NCBI RefSeq assembly: GCF_014197255.1
Contig: NZ_JACIFE010000014.1
Coordinates: forward strand, 1 to 43,144
Reading direction: 5' to 3'
DNA length: 43,144 nucleotides
DNA from: Bartonella fuyuanensis
GTDB taxonomy: Bacteria > Pseudomonadota > Alphaproteobacteria > Rhizobiales > Rhizobiaceae
Part shown: one piece after another, positions 30,644-42,224 of the stretch
Layout of the letters: every line of letters starts with the position of its first letter
Numbering within the stretch: position 1 is the first letter of the stretch
The notes under the pieces: generated by a model
The model's database searches: none
What the model was told of the DNA's origin: nothing
Seen by the model: only the letters and a program-made list of their open reading frames with translations
Made by a program: the position numbers and the translations under genes

Positions 30644-31412
30644 GAATATTATTGATGTTGCTAATTTATCTGTAACTTTTGGTCATGGGCATAAGGCAGT
30701 AACAGTTATTAAAAATGTTCATTTTCATATAAAACGTGGTGAAGCTTATGGTTTGATTGGTGAATCCGGATGCGGAAAATCAACTATTTTGAATACATTG
30801 GTAGGGCTGATTCCAGATTATAGTGGAGAATTCCTTTTTGCTGGACAAGAAGTCGAAAAAAAAAGAGGTAAAGATTTTTTACGTTATATCCAAATGGTTT
30901 TTCAAGACCCTTATGCTTCGCTTCATCCAAGAAAAATGGTCCATACGGTTCTTTTTGAGTCTCTTAAAATCCGTGGTATGGATAATCAAAAGGAGCGGAT
31001 AGAGGATGCTTTAGATTCCGTTGGTTTAGATTCTTCATTTCTTTATCGTTATCCTCATGAGTTATCTGGAGGGCAGCGTCAGCGTGTCGCTCTTGCACGT
31101 GCTTTAATTATTGAACCAGAGGTTTTGTTACTTGATGAGCCGACATCTGCATTGGATGTGTCGGTACAGGCTGAAATTTTAAACTTGTTGAAATCGTTGC
31201 GAGAAAGAAAAAAGCTTACTTATTTGATGGTGTCCCATGATCTTGCCGTTGTTGCACATATTTGTGAGCGTGTTGGGATTATGCATAAAGGGATTATTCT
31301 TGAAGAGCTTAGCAACGATGAATTACGTAATCTACATGCACAACATGATTATACAAAGGAGTTTTTTAAAGCAAGCGTTGAGTCTATCGCTTATAGAGAA
31401 GGAAAAGTATGA
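30630..31412 (+). CDS. dppF: Peptide ABC transporter ATPase, DppF-like
   Basis: The second ATPase of the transporter. The start ATG at 30630 ([17 protein letters not shown]) gives 260 residues and overlaps the dppD stop by 14 bases; the longer frame from 30471 is read in dppD coding sequence and is not real. Walker A is GESGCGKST, the signature is LSGGQRQRVALARAL and Walker B is [12 protein letters not shown], with the switch histidine in MVSHDLAVV. As in DppD, the usual long C-terminal extension is missing; the chain ends 25 residues after HDYTKEFFK. It is the last gene of the operon. No clear terminator was seen. Confidence 0.92.
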   Translation: MTSCENIIDVANLSVTFGHGHKAVTVIKNVHFHIKRGEAYGLIGESGCGKSTILNTLVGLIPDYSGEFLFAGQEVEKKRGKDFLRYIQMVFQDPYASLHPRKMVHTVLFESLKIRGMDNQKERIEDALDSVGLDSSFLYRYPHELSGGQRQRVALARALIIEPEVLLLDEPTSALDVSVQAEILNLLKSLRERKKLTYLMVSHDLAVVAHICERVGIMHKGIILEELSNDELRNLHAQHDYTKEFFKASVESIAYREGKV

Positions 31413-31980
31413 TAAATTTTACCAGAAAAGGAAGCCGTTTTTTTGGAGTTCCTTTTATTGTAACATAGATTTTTTCATTTTTTATTTTTATATTATAAAA
31501 TTATTTCGGGATAGTATTTTTATCATATTATGTGTTCTTCCTTATAATTTGTATAAATATAATTTATGAGATAAATTGCTCTTATATTATTATAATTTAT
31601 TTAATTATATTTGTAGAATATTTTCTGTGATATTTTTCTAATGAATATTACAAAATATAAATAAGTATTTGAGTATTTCATAAGTTAAATTACGAATTTT
31701 CTGATTTTTTATGGCATAAGTTTTATTTTACTGTCTTTTGCTTTTTTGATCCTTTCTGGTCTTATTTCTCTAACAATGTCTATTTCTATTTCTTTAAAAA
31801 GGGGAGAGTAGGGATTTTACAATCGTAAATAATAATTATTAAAATCTTTTAGTTGTTTTCAGTCATAAAAAGACAGAGCTTTTTAGAAAAAGAAATATAG
31901 ATTTATGAATTGAAAAACCAGTACACTATGCTGCTTTTTTTATTCAATTTAATAGAATGAATAGGCTTGCTTTAAAGCCT
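31413..31980. other. AT-rich spacer after the dpp operon
   Basis: Almost 570 bases of very AT-rich sequence follow the dppF stop. I see no gene, no strong stem-loop terminator and no repeat. Confidence 0.5.
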
Positions 31981-32625
31981 TTTTAAAAACTGATAGGCGT
32001 CTGTCTCCTGAAAATTGCTCCAGAGATACCATTTTTTTGAATCTTTTGTTGCTAACTCATAACACTATAAAGGGAGAAATTGTAAGACAGTTGCGCATTA
32101 ATGCCAATGCTACCTTCAAGGGAAGTATCTATGAGATCAAGGTTAAAGTTTTTGCCAATCTGGATGGTACTATTAACACCAAAAGGTTTGATTAAATTTA
32201 TTTTTCCAAGACTTTAGTTCTTCGGAAATTCCATCTCCTAACAACCTGTTGGCATAGATTTTCGATTTATTAAGCTTGACTGTACCGATTGACAAATTTT
32301 GAATATCTGCGCTGTTATTTTCAGCGATAGCTTCAATAAGAACTCAGTGCTATTTTCAACGTGAATTTCTAGTTTGGTTAAATTGATTTCATTATTTTCT
32401 CATATTTGTAGTTCATTTCATTCATCTATATTCGTTTTCAGTAAAGCTGCTACTTGTATGCTTATATTTTCTGCTGTTGTAAAAGTATTTGCTAGATTAA
32501 TTTGTCCGAGAATTGTTGCCAATAGTACAATTTTTTTCTTCTATTTTATTTTCTATCGCACTCTGTATGTTTTCATTATCACCATTAATCGTGCTATTCT
32601 TTTCTTCAACTAGATACTAGTTTAG
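31981..32625 (-). pseudogene. Autotransporter C-terminal barrel relic
   Basis: Read on the minus strand, about 32200-32055 gives NLIKPFGVNSTIQIGKNFN, then LDLIDTSLEGSIGINAQLS and YNFSLY. This is the pattern of the last strands of the type V (autotransporter) beta-barrel. Downstream, a QQKIQKNGISGAIF-like stretch is followed in another frame by FSGDRRLSVF at about 31990, matching the usual FSGGVRYQF end of such barrels. Upstream (32230-32620) short helical and Asn-rich pieces such as ENNSADIQNLSIGTVKLN may be passenger or barrel-linker remains. Several stops and frameshifts break it, and no start is found. Full-length autotransporters are abundant surface proteins in Bartonella. Confidence 0.65.
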
Positions 32626-33519
32626 CGTAAAAATATAAAAAAATCAACAAATTATATAAGATTCTTTTATAAGAATCCACACTTTATATATGTTTTTCAT
32701 TTGATCATAATCAGATTAATAACTGGTTTTGGTGTTGCAATGCTACGGGTCGATTTTCTCTGAAAACAATGCAACACATAAAGAGATTTTTTATATTGTA
32801 CCGTTTAAATAATGTGGTAAGTTTTTTGAATATCATGTTCAACAATTTCCAGAACATTGGCAGATTAAAACCCCTTGAGAGCCTTAACATTTTTCTCTTT
32901 TATCTCTTATCTGGAGTAAGATAAAAAATATAGCCAATCCTTTGTTGAATTAAGATCAGAAAAATTTTTTATATCTTTGAGTGAAGAGCCAAGCCATAGG
33001 ATGCATTTTATTTTACTCATAATCATTAATATATCTATATGGATATATTTCAAATGGTTATTTTAATTTTGTAATTTTTTAATAACTATTATTAATAAAA
33101 TTGACTTGATAAAAATGGTGACAAAAAACCATAATTATTTATTTGTTTTATGAAAAGCTGCTTTGAAAAAACCAACGCTTGCAAACGTAAAAAGACCGTT
33201 TTTAAAAAAGCATTTGTTTAACAGGCATTTGTTTTGATTTTAAATGTAAATCATTTGAAATTGACTTACTTCAATTTCTAATTTGATACCTTAATACATT
33301 TTCAAAAGTTGAATCATTATACCTTTCGTATTACAAACACTATTGAAGCATATTAATTATAGACTCTATGTAAGAGCTGTGTTTTGCTAATATAGCTTTT
33401 TCTTTCTTAATAGATTCGTTTCAATTTCAAATGGTTACCTAAAAAATGAGGCCGTTAGGTTTGAAGTGGTGAAAAGCATTTATAGGCTTTGTAATCCAAA
33501 TGAGTGAGTAAAAATCATA
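32626..33519. other. Non-coding spacer, 0.9 kb
   Basis: This is AT-rich sequence between the autotransporter relic and the integrase relic. I recognise nothing in it. It may be remains of the same mobile DNA. Confidence 0.45.
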
Positions 33520-33950
33520 TGCGTCATTTAGAAGAATATAAGGTCGTAAAGGTAAAGAACCAATCGCAAGCCTTATTGCCATTTTAAATTCAGTTTTACG
33601 ATTTTCAAAAGCATCTAAAGCAATGTCTTTTCAGTAATGAGATTACTTATTGCCTCATGCTTTTGTTGTATTGCATTCTTTATTAATGGGGGTACAACCT
33701 TCGCGTAAAACAGAACGCCATTATGTTGTAGTTTCACGAGTTTTTTAAGAGACCTTCCTTAAGGCATCCAAGACACCCAAGCCCATTTCACGACGGTGTT
33801 CATGAATGATATATCGTAAAATCCATTGAGAATCTCCATCTTCACACTTATGGAGAAGCGAGTTGGAACCATCATTATACTTGCTAGCCTTCAATGTTGC
33901 GACAGCCCTTGTATTAAGATGGGTTTATAAGAGCTATTTTTACTCCTTTC
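33520..33950 (-). pseudogene. Tyrosine integrase relic (copy A)
   Basis: Minus-strand frames give, in order, AVATLKASKYNDGSNSLLHK, then DSQWILRYIIHEHRREMGLG, then RSVLREGCTPINKE and DIALDAFENRKTEFK with a frame change to LPLRPYIL. This follows the N-terminal arm-binding domain and the start of the core-binding domain of P4-type integrases (K-Y-x-D-G; W-x-x-R-Y; E-M-G-L-G; G-x-x-P-I). At least two in-frame stops and a frameshift are present, and the catalytic C-terminal domain (R-H-R-Y residues) is not found. The gene is a truncated relic, probably of a prophage or genomic island. Confidence 0.75.
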
Positions 33951-34010
33951 TTGTATAAATTTGGTCCTATACATTCATCTTGCTTGTGACGTGCAAGCAA
34001 GTAGTTTTGA

Positions 34011-34113
34011 TTGATTCAACATAAACAGACTTGGAATGAGAGAATCCTGTGATAGTCGGGATTTTCGTTCAACGCACTAAACAATAAATTATTATTATAA
34101 ATTAAAACGTTAT
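34011..34113. repeat. 103-bp dispersed repeat, right copy
   Basis: This is an ungapped partner of positions 1-103, with roughly four fifths of bases identical. It lies between integrase relics A and B. A shorter, weaker trace of the same element (ATAAACAGATTTGAAAT) occurs at about 34360-34378 after relic B. It probably represents the conserved upstream region of each integrase copy. Confidence 0.7.
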
Positions 34114-34119
34114 AAAGAC

Positions 34120-34345
34120 ATCTCTCAATATGTTTAAGCCCATTTCACAATGCTACCCGTATATAGTGGAATATAGAAATCTTCATGAATGATATCGAAA
34201 ATTATTATGTATTATCATTTTACATTATAAAGATATAAGTTAGCACCATCATTTTTTTCTAGTTTAATGTTGCTGCAGCTGTTTCTGCGAGTTGGTTTAC
34301 AAGAAAGATATTCACATGCAATTTTGCTTGTTATGTGCAAGGGGT
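34120..34345 (-). pseudogene. Tyrosine integrase N-terminal relic (copy B)
   Basis: The minus strand gives AAATLN, a stop, then KKNDGANLYLYNVK (about 34280-34220), equivalent to the arm-binding domain of relic A (ATLKASKYNDGSNSLLHK). The following sequence aligns at DNA level with relic C (140-350) and, more weakly, with relic A. Stops are frequent and only the N-terminal part is present. Confidence 0.6.
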
Positions 34346-34380
34346 GATGATTTCATCATAAACAGATTTGAAATCAGAAA

Positions 34381-36098
<1,718 letters not shown>

Positions 36099-36153
36099 AG
36101 CATTTATAGAAATATTTTGTAAACAGCTTTTAGAATTTTATAGATAAATATCA

Positions 36154-36182
36154 AAAAAGGGTATCTTTAATTTATCCTTTTT
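36154..36182 (+). terminator. Probable terminator of ilvC
   Basis: An inverted repeat of 10 bp (AAAAAGGGTA ... TATCCTTTTT, one G-U pair) with a 9-base loop lies 55 bases after the ilvC stop. It is followed by TATATATTTT. The stem is A/U-rich, so its strength is uncertain. Confidence 0.5.
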
Positions 36183-36369
36183 ATATATTTTCTTGAATAT
36201 GAACTTTATTTTTCAAGTTTTTGCGTAATTTTTTAAAAAAAAGTAAAGTATGCAATTCATAAAAATATAATAAACCACACTGGAATGTATTTTGAAGCCA
36301 TAACAGTATCAGATTCTAATGACAATAAATAATGGATGGAAAGAAAATGAGAAGTATCCAACACATAGA

Positions 36370-37225
36370 AACGCTCTCTAGCCTTTTGTAGGGGAATACA
36401 GCATTCTGGAGAGGATAATCATAACGGTGGACAAATAGCTGATTAAAATGATAGTCAAAATATAAACAAAGTTGCAGCAATTGTTGTAGAAATTGTGAAA
36501 GCAGCTATGAGGGTTGGGGATAACGATGCAATTGCATAACCGAATAAGATGAATAAACATGAAATGAATAATGCGTTTTCTGGAATGTAGTTACAAGAAA
36601 GTTTTCTTAAAAAATTAGGAACCTCTTTTTGCATTTCTAGCCCATAGATTGTGCGGTTGATTGAAAAAAAATCCACTATTTGCTGAAAATGTGGTAGCTG
36701 TGAGGATAACAAATTTCATTAAACTAGAAGCAGTTAGAATATCAATAAGTGCATAGATTGTTACAAATGGGATTTTTCTTGAACTGATTTAATCCCAAAG
36801 CGTTCCAGATATAATCACAAGAAGAGAAAAAATATGAATCCGATAAGGATTGGTATTAAATTAACCGCTTTTGATAAGGCTTTTTGAAGCTCTTTTACTT
36901 CAATAGTAATTGTCTCTGGCCAGTTCAATATCAACAAAAGAAAACATGACAATTTGAAAAACAACAAAAAATCTGTAATTCTTCGAAAAACATTTCCACC
37001 ATTCTATCCTTGACCAAGGGAAGCAATTGTATTATTTAGAAAGACAAAATCGGTGAGGCTTATATAAAATTCCACAACAATCAAGATTAAAATTGCTATG
37101 GTTTTGATAAAACCGAACAGAAACTCAGGCTCGCCAAATAATTTTACAGTAAAAAGGTTAAGTATTAAAAAGGATGTAAACCTCATATGAAATACTATCA
37201 AGACCATCATGGTTATGAGTTTTGA
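36370..37225 (-). pseudogene. Dead amino-acid permease gene (APC family)
   Basis: Minus-strand pieces line up with amino-acid permeases of the AroP/ProY/AnsP group. They are LNLFTVKLFGEPEFLFGFIK (about 37150), FQIVMFSFVDIELARDN (about 36920), RKIPFVTIYALIDILTASSL (about 36740), then NRTIYGLEMQKEVPNFLRKL followed by ENALFISCLFILFGYAIASL (36455-36712), and VYILTIILISYL (about 36460). Several frame changes and stops separate them. The N-terminal third (first helices) is missing on the right, and the C-terminal helices are not found. Such permeases import amino acids by proton symport; this copy cannot. Confidence 0.8.
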
Positions 37226-37695
37226 CGGTTGCCCCTTTTAGATAAAAAAACGATAAAAATTAAAAACGTTATATTTCAATGTGTTAATATTTTACAGATC
37301 TTTAAAAAACAACCCATATTGATAATATAACCTCTGAATTCAATCAATAATATACGTTTTGAGGGGGGGTGATGATTTTTACACCTTCAAAACCTATAAG
37401 AAAAATTCGTCATAAAACTCATCAAAATACTCATTATGATATTTTAATGTACATAGTTCATTTGTCTTGATGAATACGTGAAACGAACAGCAAATTTCAC
37501 TACTTTGCTGATCTTATTCCATGGCATGGGCTATGGATAAGTACCTTTTAAAAGCCTTTGAAAAAAATATATCGGCTTTTTTCGCAGTTTTCTGCATTCT
37601 TTTCTTAATTCATCCAAAATGGATTTAATAAGCTTCGCTTTGATTCTTTTGAAGAGAATTAAATACCTCATACCAAAACGGAGCCAGGTTGTAAT
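37226..37695. other. Spacer before the helicase-nuclease relic
   Basis: This is 470 bases of decayed-looking sequence. A plus-strand frame around 37370-37450 reads MIFTPSKPIRKIRHKTHQ before stops, without a family I recognise. GGAG, 14 bases before 37696, is the ribosome binding site of the next gene. Confidence 0.45.
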
Positions 37696-38647
37696 ATGTT
37701 TTATCCTCTTTATTCTGATAACAAACGCATCTCTTTACGCTCTCTCTTACAATCTTATCGTGAACAAGCACTATCAGAGCAAGAAAAGCAAGCCGCTTTT
37801 GAAAAGTTTGTCATTGCTTATTTGACGCAAGACTCGCTTCAAAAGCAAGAATACGAAAAGGTTCTAATTTATAGAGAGGTCGCGGACAAAAAAGGGTGGA
37901 AAGGAAGCGATGCAGACACTGATATTGATTTGGTAGCTAAAATTCGTGATCAAAAGGATTACGTTGCTATTCGTTGTCAATTTTATGAGGCCAATCATCA
38001 GATTACCCAAGACGATATTGAAAGCTTTATCGCCATTTCTGGTAAAAAGAGATTTAAATACCGTCTTCTCATTGATAGCACAGAAACAGACTTAAGCGAA
38101 AATGCCCATACCATGATTGAAGGGCAAGCCGTTCCGGTTTATCGGATTAATCTGTTTGACATGGACAATAGTCAAATCGATTGGGGTATCTTTGATAAGA
38201 CAGGCAACATTGTCCTTTACGAGCAAACGAAGAAAAATCTTTTAGATCATCAGAAAGAAGCGCTCAAAGCGGTTTGTGAGGGTTTAAAAGAGGCCGACCG
38301 TGGCAAGCTGATTATGGCCTGTGGGACAGGAAAAACTTTCACCAGTTTGAAAATAGCAGAGACCATAGCCGGTCAAGGCAAGCATGTTTTGTTTTTAGTC
38401 CCCTCGCTAGCTCTGATGTCACAAAGCATTTGTGAATGGACAGCCGATGCACAAGGGCCTTTGCTTTGCAGTGTGTTGCGATAAGCAAATCGGCAAGCGT
38501 CGTAAAAACCAAGAAGATGATGGTGAAATATCGGCATCTGATTTAGCTCTCCCTGCTACCACAGATGCCTCTAGGCTTGTCGAGAAAGTAGGAAACTCTT
38601 CTCCCCATGCGATGAATGTTATTTTTGCGACCTATCCGTCGAGATAA
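37696..38647 (+). pseudogene. Truncated helicase-nuclease, type ISP restriction-like (COG4889)
   Basis: The first frame (262 codons, stop at 38484) matches the N-terminus of large predicted helicases such as LlaGI-like type ISP restriction enzymes. It has an Mrr-like PD-(D/E)xK domain (residues about 40-165, with IDLVAKI at 77-83) and the start of a superfamily 2 helicase, Walker A CGTGKT at 209-214 with LVPSLALM after it. The expected catalytic lysine after the second strand (usually QCK) reads R93-C94-Q95. A one-base shift near 38461-38466 continues the family as FAVCCDKQIGKRRK, then DLALPATTDASRLVEKV and NVIFATYPS, and stops at 38647. More than 1000 residues (rest of helicase, methyltransferase, target recognition) are absent. 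The fragment is inactive. Confidence 0.75.
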
Positions 38648-38673
38648 GTGATAAAAAAGAGAAAAGTAATCAG

Positions 38674-38877
38674 ATGATATTTGATGATGGAGATAGCTAT
38701 GTAACGACATGTGAGTGTGCACAGATTTTTAGTGTATCCACAACAACGATTCGCAATAGGGTGCTTCAAGGAGTGTTTCCGGAGCCATATAAGCTAGAGA
38801 GAGCAGTGAGATAGAGAAAGAAGGAGATCTTAGCCTTCGCTCCAAAGAAAAATAAGGAGCAAATAAGAACAAATTAG
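38674..38877 (+). pseudogene. AlpA/excisionase-like helix-turn-helix gene with stop
   Basis: From ATG at 38674 the frame reads 46 codons to a TAG at 38812: MIFDDGDSYVTTCECAQIFS, then VSTTTIRNRVLQGVFPEPYK and LERAVR. After the stop, the same frame goes on RKKEILAFAPKKNKEQ to a TAG at 38875-38877. Together this is the complete winged-helix pattern of AlpA/MerR-type excisionases (helix-turn-helix, FPxPYKLGRxVRW, then the K-x-E-I-L-A-F helix), with the stop replacing the residue after VR. Such proteins control excision of prophages and islands. It follows the helicase relic and precedes tRNA-Thr. Confidence 0.6.
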
Positions 38878-38978
38878 ATAAAATTATACAAACTATAGAA
38901 GGTGGTCTAAAAGGCAGTCTGAAAATGGTTATTTAAAGGAAGAAAATCTATATATTTCAATATACTGAATACATAAAA

Positions 38979-39054
<76 letters not shown>

Positions 39055-39231
39055 ACAATCACGTAGCTACCACAAACTCACAAAAAGGAAAACAGAAAAT
39101 TATCAATTTCTGTGCATATTAAAGAAATATAATAAATAACCATTTTACTTCCCCTTCTAGCACTTTTTACAGCAATGTTGCAATCATTTTTTATATTGAT
39201 CTCATCAAAAATTCGCCATTTCGCTGTTGAA

Positions 39232-40590
39232 TTACGAATCTAAAGATCTTGATTGATGAGCAAGGTATTTTTCTAACCAGTGAATACTATAATTTCCATC
39301 AGCAACATCTTGATTATTAATAAGATCGCGAAAGAGAGGTAGTGTAGTTTTTATCCCATCAACGACAAATTCATCTAAAGCACGCCGCAAACGCATCATA
39401 CATTCTAAACGGGTGCGTCCATGAACAATCAGCTTCCCAATCATGCTATCATAATAAGGAGGAATACGATAACCTGAATAAGCGCCTGAATCAACGCGAA
39501 TTCCTAAACCTCCAGGTGTATGAAAATGTGTAATGGTTCCAGGGGATGGAGTAAAGTTAATAGGATCTTCTGCATTAATACGGCATTCAATGGAGTGACC
39601 AGAGAAACAGATATCATCTTGTGTTACTGACAGCTTGCAACCTGATGCAATCTGAATTTGTTCATGGACTAAATCTATACCTGTAATTGCTTCAGTTACA
39701 GGATGCTCGACTTGTAAACGTGTATTCATTTCAATGAAGTAAAATTCACCATTTTCATAAAGGAATTCAATAGTACCTGCCCCTCGATAGCCAAGTTGGG
39801 CACAGGCGTTTGCAACAATAAGACCAATTTTTTTTCGCTCAGTTTCATTAAGTGCAGGTGATGTAGCTTCTTCCCATACTTTTTGATGCCGCCGTTGAAG
39901 AGAACAATCGCGTTCTCCTAAATGAATAGCATTTCCAGCACCGTCACCTATGATTTGAATTTCGATATGACGAGGTTTTTCTAAATATTTCTCTATATAA
40001 ACAGCGTCATTACCAAAAGCTGCTTTTGCTTCTGAACGCGTTGTTTTGAGAGCTATAGAAAATTCTTGTTCAGAATGAACGACTTTCATACCACGCCCAC
40101 CACCGCCGGCAGAAGCTTTGATAATAACTGGATAACCAATTTCATGAGCTATGCGTAAAGCATCTTTTTCTTCAGTAATAGCCCCATCTGAACCAGGAAC
40201 TACAGGAATACCAAGATTTTTGGCGGTTTTTTTTGCTTCAATTTTATCGCCCATGGTTCGAATATGAGTAGCCGTTGGACCGATGAATGTAATATTATGG
40301 GCTTCTAGAACATCTGCAAATTTTGCATTTTCAGAAAGAAAGCCATATCCTGGATGAACAGCATCAGCTCCTGTAATTTCACAAGCAGCAATAATTTGTT
40401 GAATACTCAGATAAGAATCGCGAGCGAGAGGAGGGCCAATACAAACACTTTCGTCAGCGAGGCGAACATGCATTGCATCTGCATCAGCAGTAGAGTGAAC
40501 AGCTACGGTTTTTATGGCAAGTTCTTTACACGCACGTAAAACGCGAAGAGCAATTTCTCCCCGATTAGCAATGAGGATTTTTCGAATCAT
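39232..40590 (-). CDS. accC: Acetyl-CoA carboxylase, biotin carboxylase subunit
   Basis: The 452-residue enzyme carboxylates biotin on the carrier protein AccB with ATP and bicarbonate, the first half-reaction of malonyl-CoA and fatty-acid synthesis. The N-terminal domain starts [20 protein letters not shown]. The ATP-grasp glycine-rich loop [15 protein letters not shown] lies at residues 157-171. The metal and catalytic segment [14 protein letters not shown] is at 287-300. Length is typical. The ATG is 14 bases after the accB stop, giving the standard accB-accC operon. I see no strong terminator downstream. Confidence 0.97.
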   Translation of the reverse strand: MIRKILIANRGEIALRVLRACKELAIKTVAVHSTADADAMHVRLADESVCIGPPLARDSYLSIQQIIAACEITGADAVHPGYGFLSENAKFADVLEAHNITFIGPTATHIRTMGDKIEAKKTAKNLGIPVVPGSDGAITEEKDALRIAHEIGYPVIIKASAGGGGRGMKVVHSEQEFSIALKTTRSEAKAAFGNDAVYIEKYLEKPRHIEIQIIGDGAGNAIHLGERDCSLQRRHQKVWEEATSPALNETERKKIGLIVANACAQLGYRGAGTIEFLYENGEFYFIEMNTRLQVEHPVTEAITGIDLVHEQIQIASGCKLSVTQDDICFSGHSIECRINAEDPINFTPSPGTITHFHTPGGLGIRVDSGAYSGYRIPPYYDSMIGKLIVHGRTRLECMMRLRRALDEFVVDGIKTTLPLFRDLINNQDVADGNYSIHWLEKYLAHQSRSLDS

Positions 40591-40604
40591 AGCTGCTCCT
40601 CGCT

Positions 40605-41105
40605 TTATTCAACAACAATAAGTGGTTCACCAAACTCAACAGGTTGACCATCTTTGACAAAAACAATGGTTACCGTGCCCGAGCGCGGTGATGAAATTTG
40701 ATTCATTGTTTTCATGGCTTCAATGATAAGTAATGTCTCTCCTTCAGAAACGTTTTGTCCTACTTCTACAAAAGGTTGTGCTCCTGGTGAAGGTGCCAGA
40801 TAAGCTGTCCCCACCATTGGAGAGGTGATAGTATTTTTTGATTGATCTTCTTGAGCAGATTGTATTGGAGTTTCAGTTGTTGGAATTGGAGAAGATGTTA
40901 CAGAAAAAGTAGGAGTAGAAACAGGAGCATAGATTGTTTGCTCGGAAGAAGTTGGGGTATTTTGGCGTGAGACACAAATACGAAGCTTCCCTTGTTCAAC
41001 TTCGATGTTCGTTAAATTTGTATCATTCAAAATTTCGGCAAGATCACGAACAATTTTCGTATTAATTGCAGTATGCTTTGCCGAATCCATTTTTTTTATT
41101 GCCAT
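40605..41105 (-). CDS. accB: Biotin carboxyl carrier protein of acetyl-CoA carboxylase
   Basis: This protein carries the biotin that shuttles CO2 from AccC to the carboxyltransferase. I choose the ATG at 41105 (166 residues) because AAGGAG precedes it by 11 bases; the frame continues up to 41141. The N-terminal helix region (about 15-50) is followed by a Pro/Thr/Ser-rich linker (50-90). The C-terminal biotinyl domain follows, with the biotin-accepting lysine K132 in IEAMKTMNQ, the form usual in alphaproteobacteria. It is co-transcribed with accC. The aroQ gene often found just upstream of accB in related genomes is not here. Confidence 0.96.
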   Translation of the reverse strand: MAIKKMDSAKHTAINTKIVRDLAEILNDTNLTNIEVEQGKLRICVSRQNTPTSSEQTIYAPVSTPTFSVTSSPIPTTETPIQSAQEDQSKNTITSPMVGTAYLAPSPGAQPFVEVGQNVSEGETLLIIEAMKTMNQISSPRSGTVTIVFVKDGQPVEFGEPLIVVE

Positions 41106-41351
41106 TTTATTTCTAACTCCTTGATCAATGAAGATCGTCATTATTTTATGACCGAATATCTCTAGATTCGGATGATATCTTTTGAGCCTTTAAAGGCATT
41201 TCTTTCCTTTAAGTTATTATTCTTTGCAATTTTAAACTCATATTTTCTTCTGTAAAATCACATTTATAAGCTTGTTATCAAAAAAGCGAAAGCATAAAAT
41301 TATCTCACTTACAGTATTCTTTCTAAAATTGATTAGGTTTGAAATAGATAT

Positions 41352-42224
41352 TTACGGTGTGTCATCGATTGCTTGTTTTAGAATATCTTGATTAGCTGCG
41401 CCGATGAATATTTTATTACCAATGATATAAGAAGGGGTCCCTGTAATATGAAGTGTAGAGGCAATTTGAATATTCTCTTTAAAAGCATTTTGCAGATTAG
41501 GATCTTTTATTGCATGGCGTAATTTTTTTTCATCGATTCCTAATGAAACAGCTATTTTTATAGCTTTAGCTTCATTTGCACGTCCCTGAGACATTAAAAG
41601 TGTTTTGTGAAACTGAGGATATTTTTCTGGAAATTGTTTTCGAAATGCGTAGGCAACAGTATGAGCCGCCGTAGAATCAAATCCCAAGATCGGTAAATCC
41701 TTAATAATAACTCGTAGATCTGGGTATTCTTTTATCAAGCCTTCTATATAGGAATAAGAATTTTTACAAAACTCACAATTATAGTCAAAAAAATCAACAA
41801 GTACCTTTTTACCATTTGGATTGCCTAAAACAGCATCATAAGGAGAGTGAAAAATTTCTTTTTCTAATAAATGAATGGCTGAAGCTTGTTTTTGGTTTTC
41901 GTATTCAGTTTGTTTTTCCAACTTGTTTTGAAGGATAAGTTGCATTTCAATCATAATTTCTGGGTGAGTAAGAAGATATTCCCTGATAATTTGTTGAATA
42001 TAATGAGAATCAGTATGTGATATTATTTTTTCTTTAAGTTTAGATAAAAAGCTAGAATCTTCTAAAAGTTGTGTTTTAAGTTTTTCTAAACTTAAATGAT
42101 TAACTGATTTCTGCGGGGATATTGCGTTTGAAAAAGAAGGTGAAAAGATTAAAAGACTCAACATAACTGGGACTAAAATTTTTGAAATAAGTATTATTTT
42201 CGAGTTTTGAGGTTGATAATTCAT
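41352..42224 (-). CDS. Secreted DsbA-family thiol:disulfide oxidoreductase
   Basis: The 290-residue periplasmic protein has an N-terminal signal peptide (about residues 1-34, ending FSNA). A helical region of about 100 residues of the Com1/BdbD-like N-terminal type follows, including LTHPEIMIEMQ. The thioredoxin-like DsbA domain carries the C150-E-F-C153 redox pair in FFDYNCEFCK and the cis-proline loop GTPSYIIG near residue 268. Such proteins form or rearrange disulfide bonds in exported proteins. It lies 246 bases upstream of accB on the same strand, probably with its own transcript. No defects are seen. Confidence 0.9.
   Translation of the reverse strand: MNYQPQNSKIILISKILVPVMLSLLIFSPSFSNAISPQKSVNHLSLEKLKTQLLEDSSFLSKLKEKIISHTDSHYIQQIIREYLLTHPEIMIEMQLILQNKLEKQTEYENQKQASAIHLLEKEIFHSPYDAVLGNPNGKKVLVDFFDYNCEFCKNSYSYIEGLIKEYPDLRVIIKDLPILGFDSTAAHTVAYAFRKQFPEKYPQFHKTLLMSQGRANEAKAIKIAVSLGIDEKKLRHAIKDPNLQNAFKENIQIASTLHITGTPSYIIGNKIFIGAANQDILKQAIDDTP

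Noticed and set aside
33170-33215. Similarity to sequence at 42780-42815 (TTGCAA...GTAAAAA...CGTTTT)
   Set aside because: The match is short and gapped and cannot be extended.
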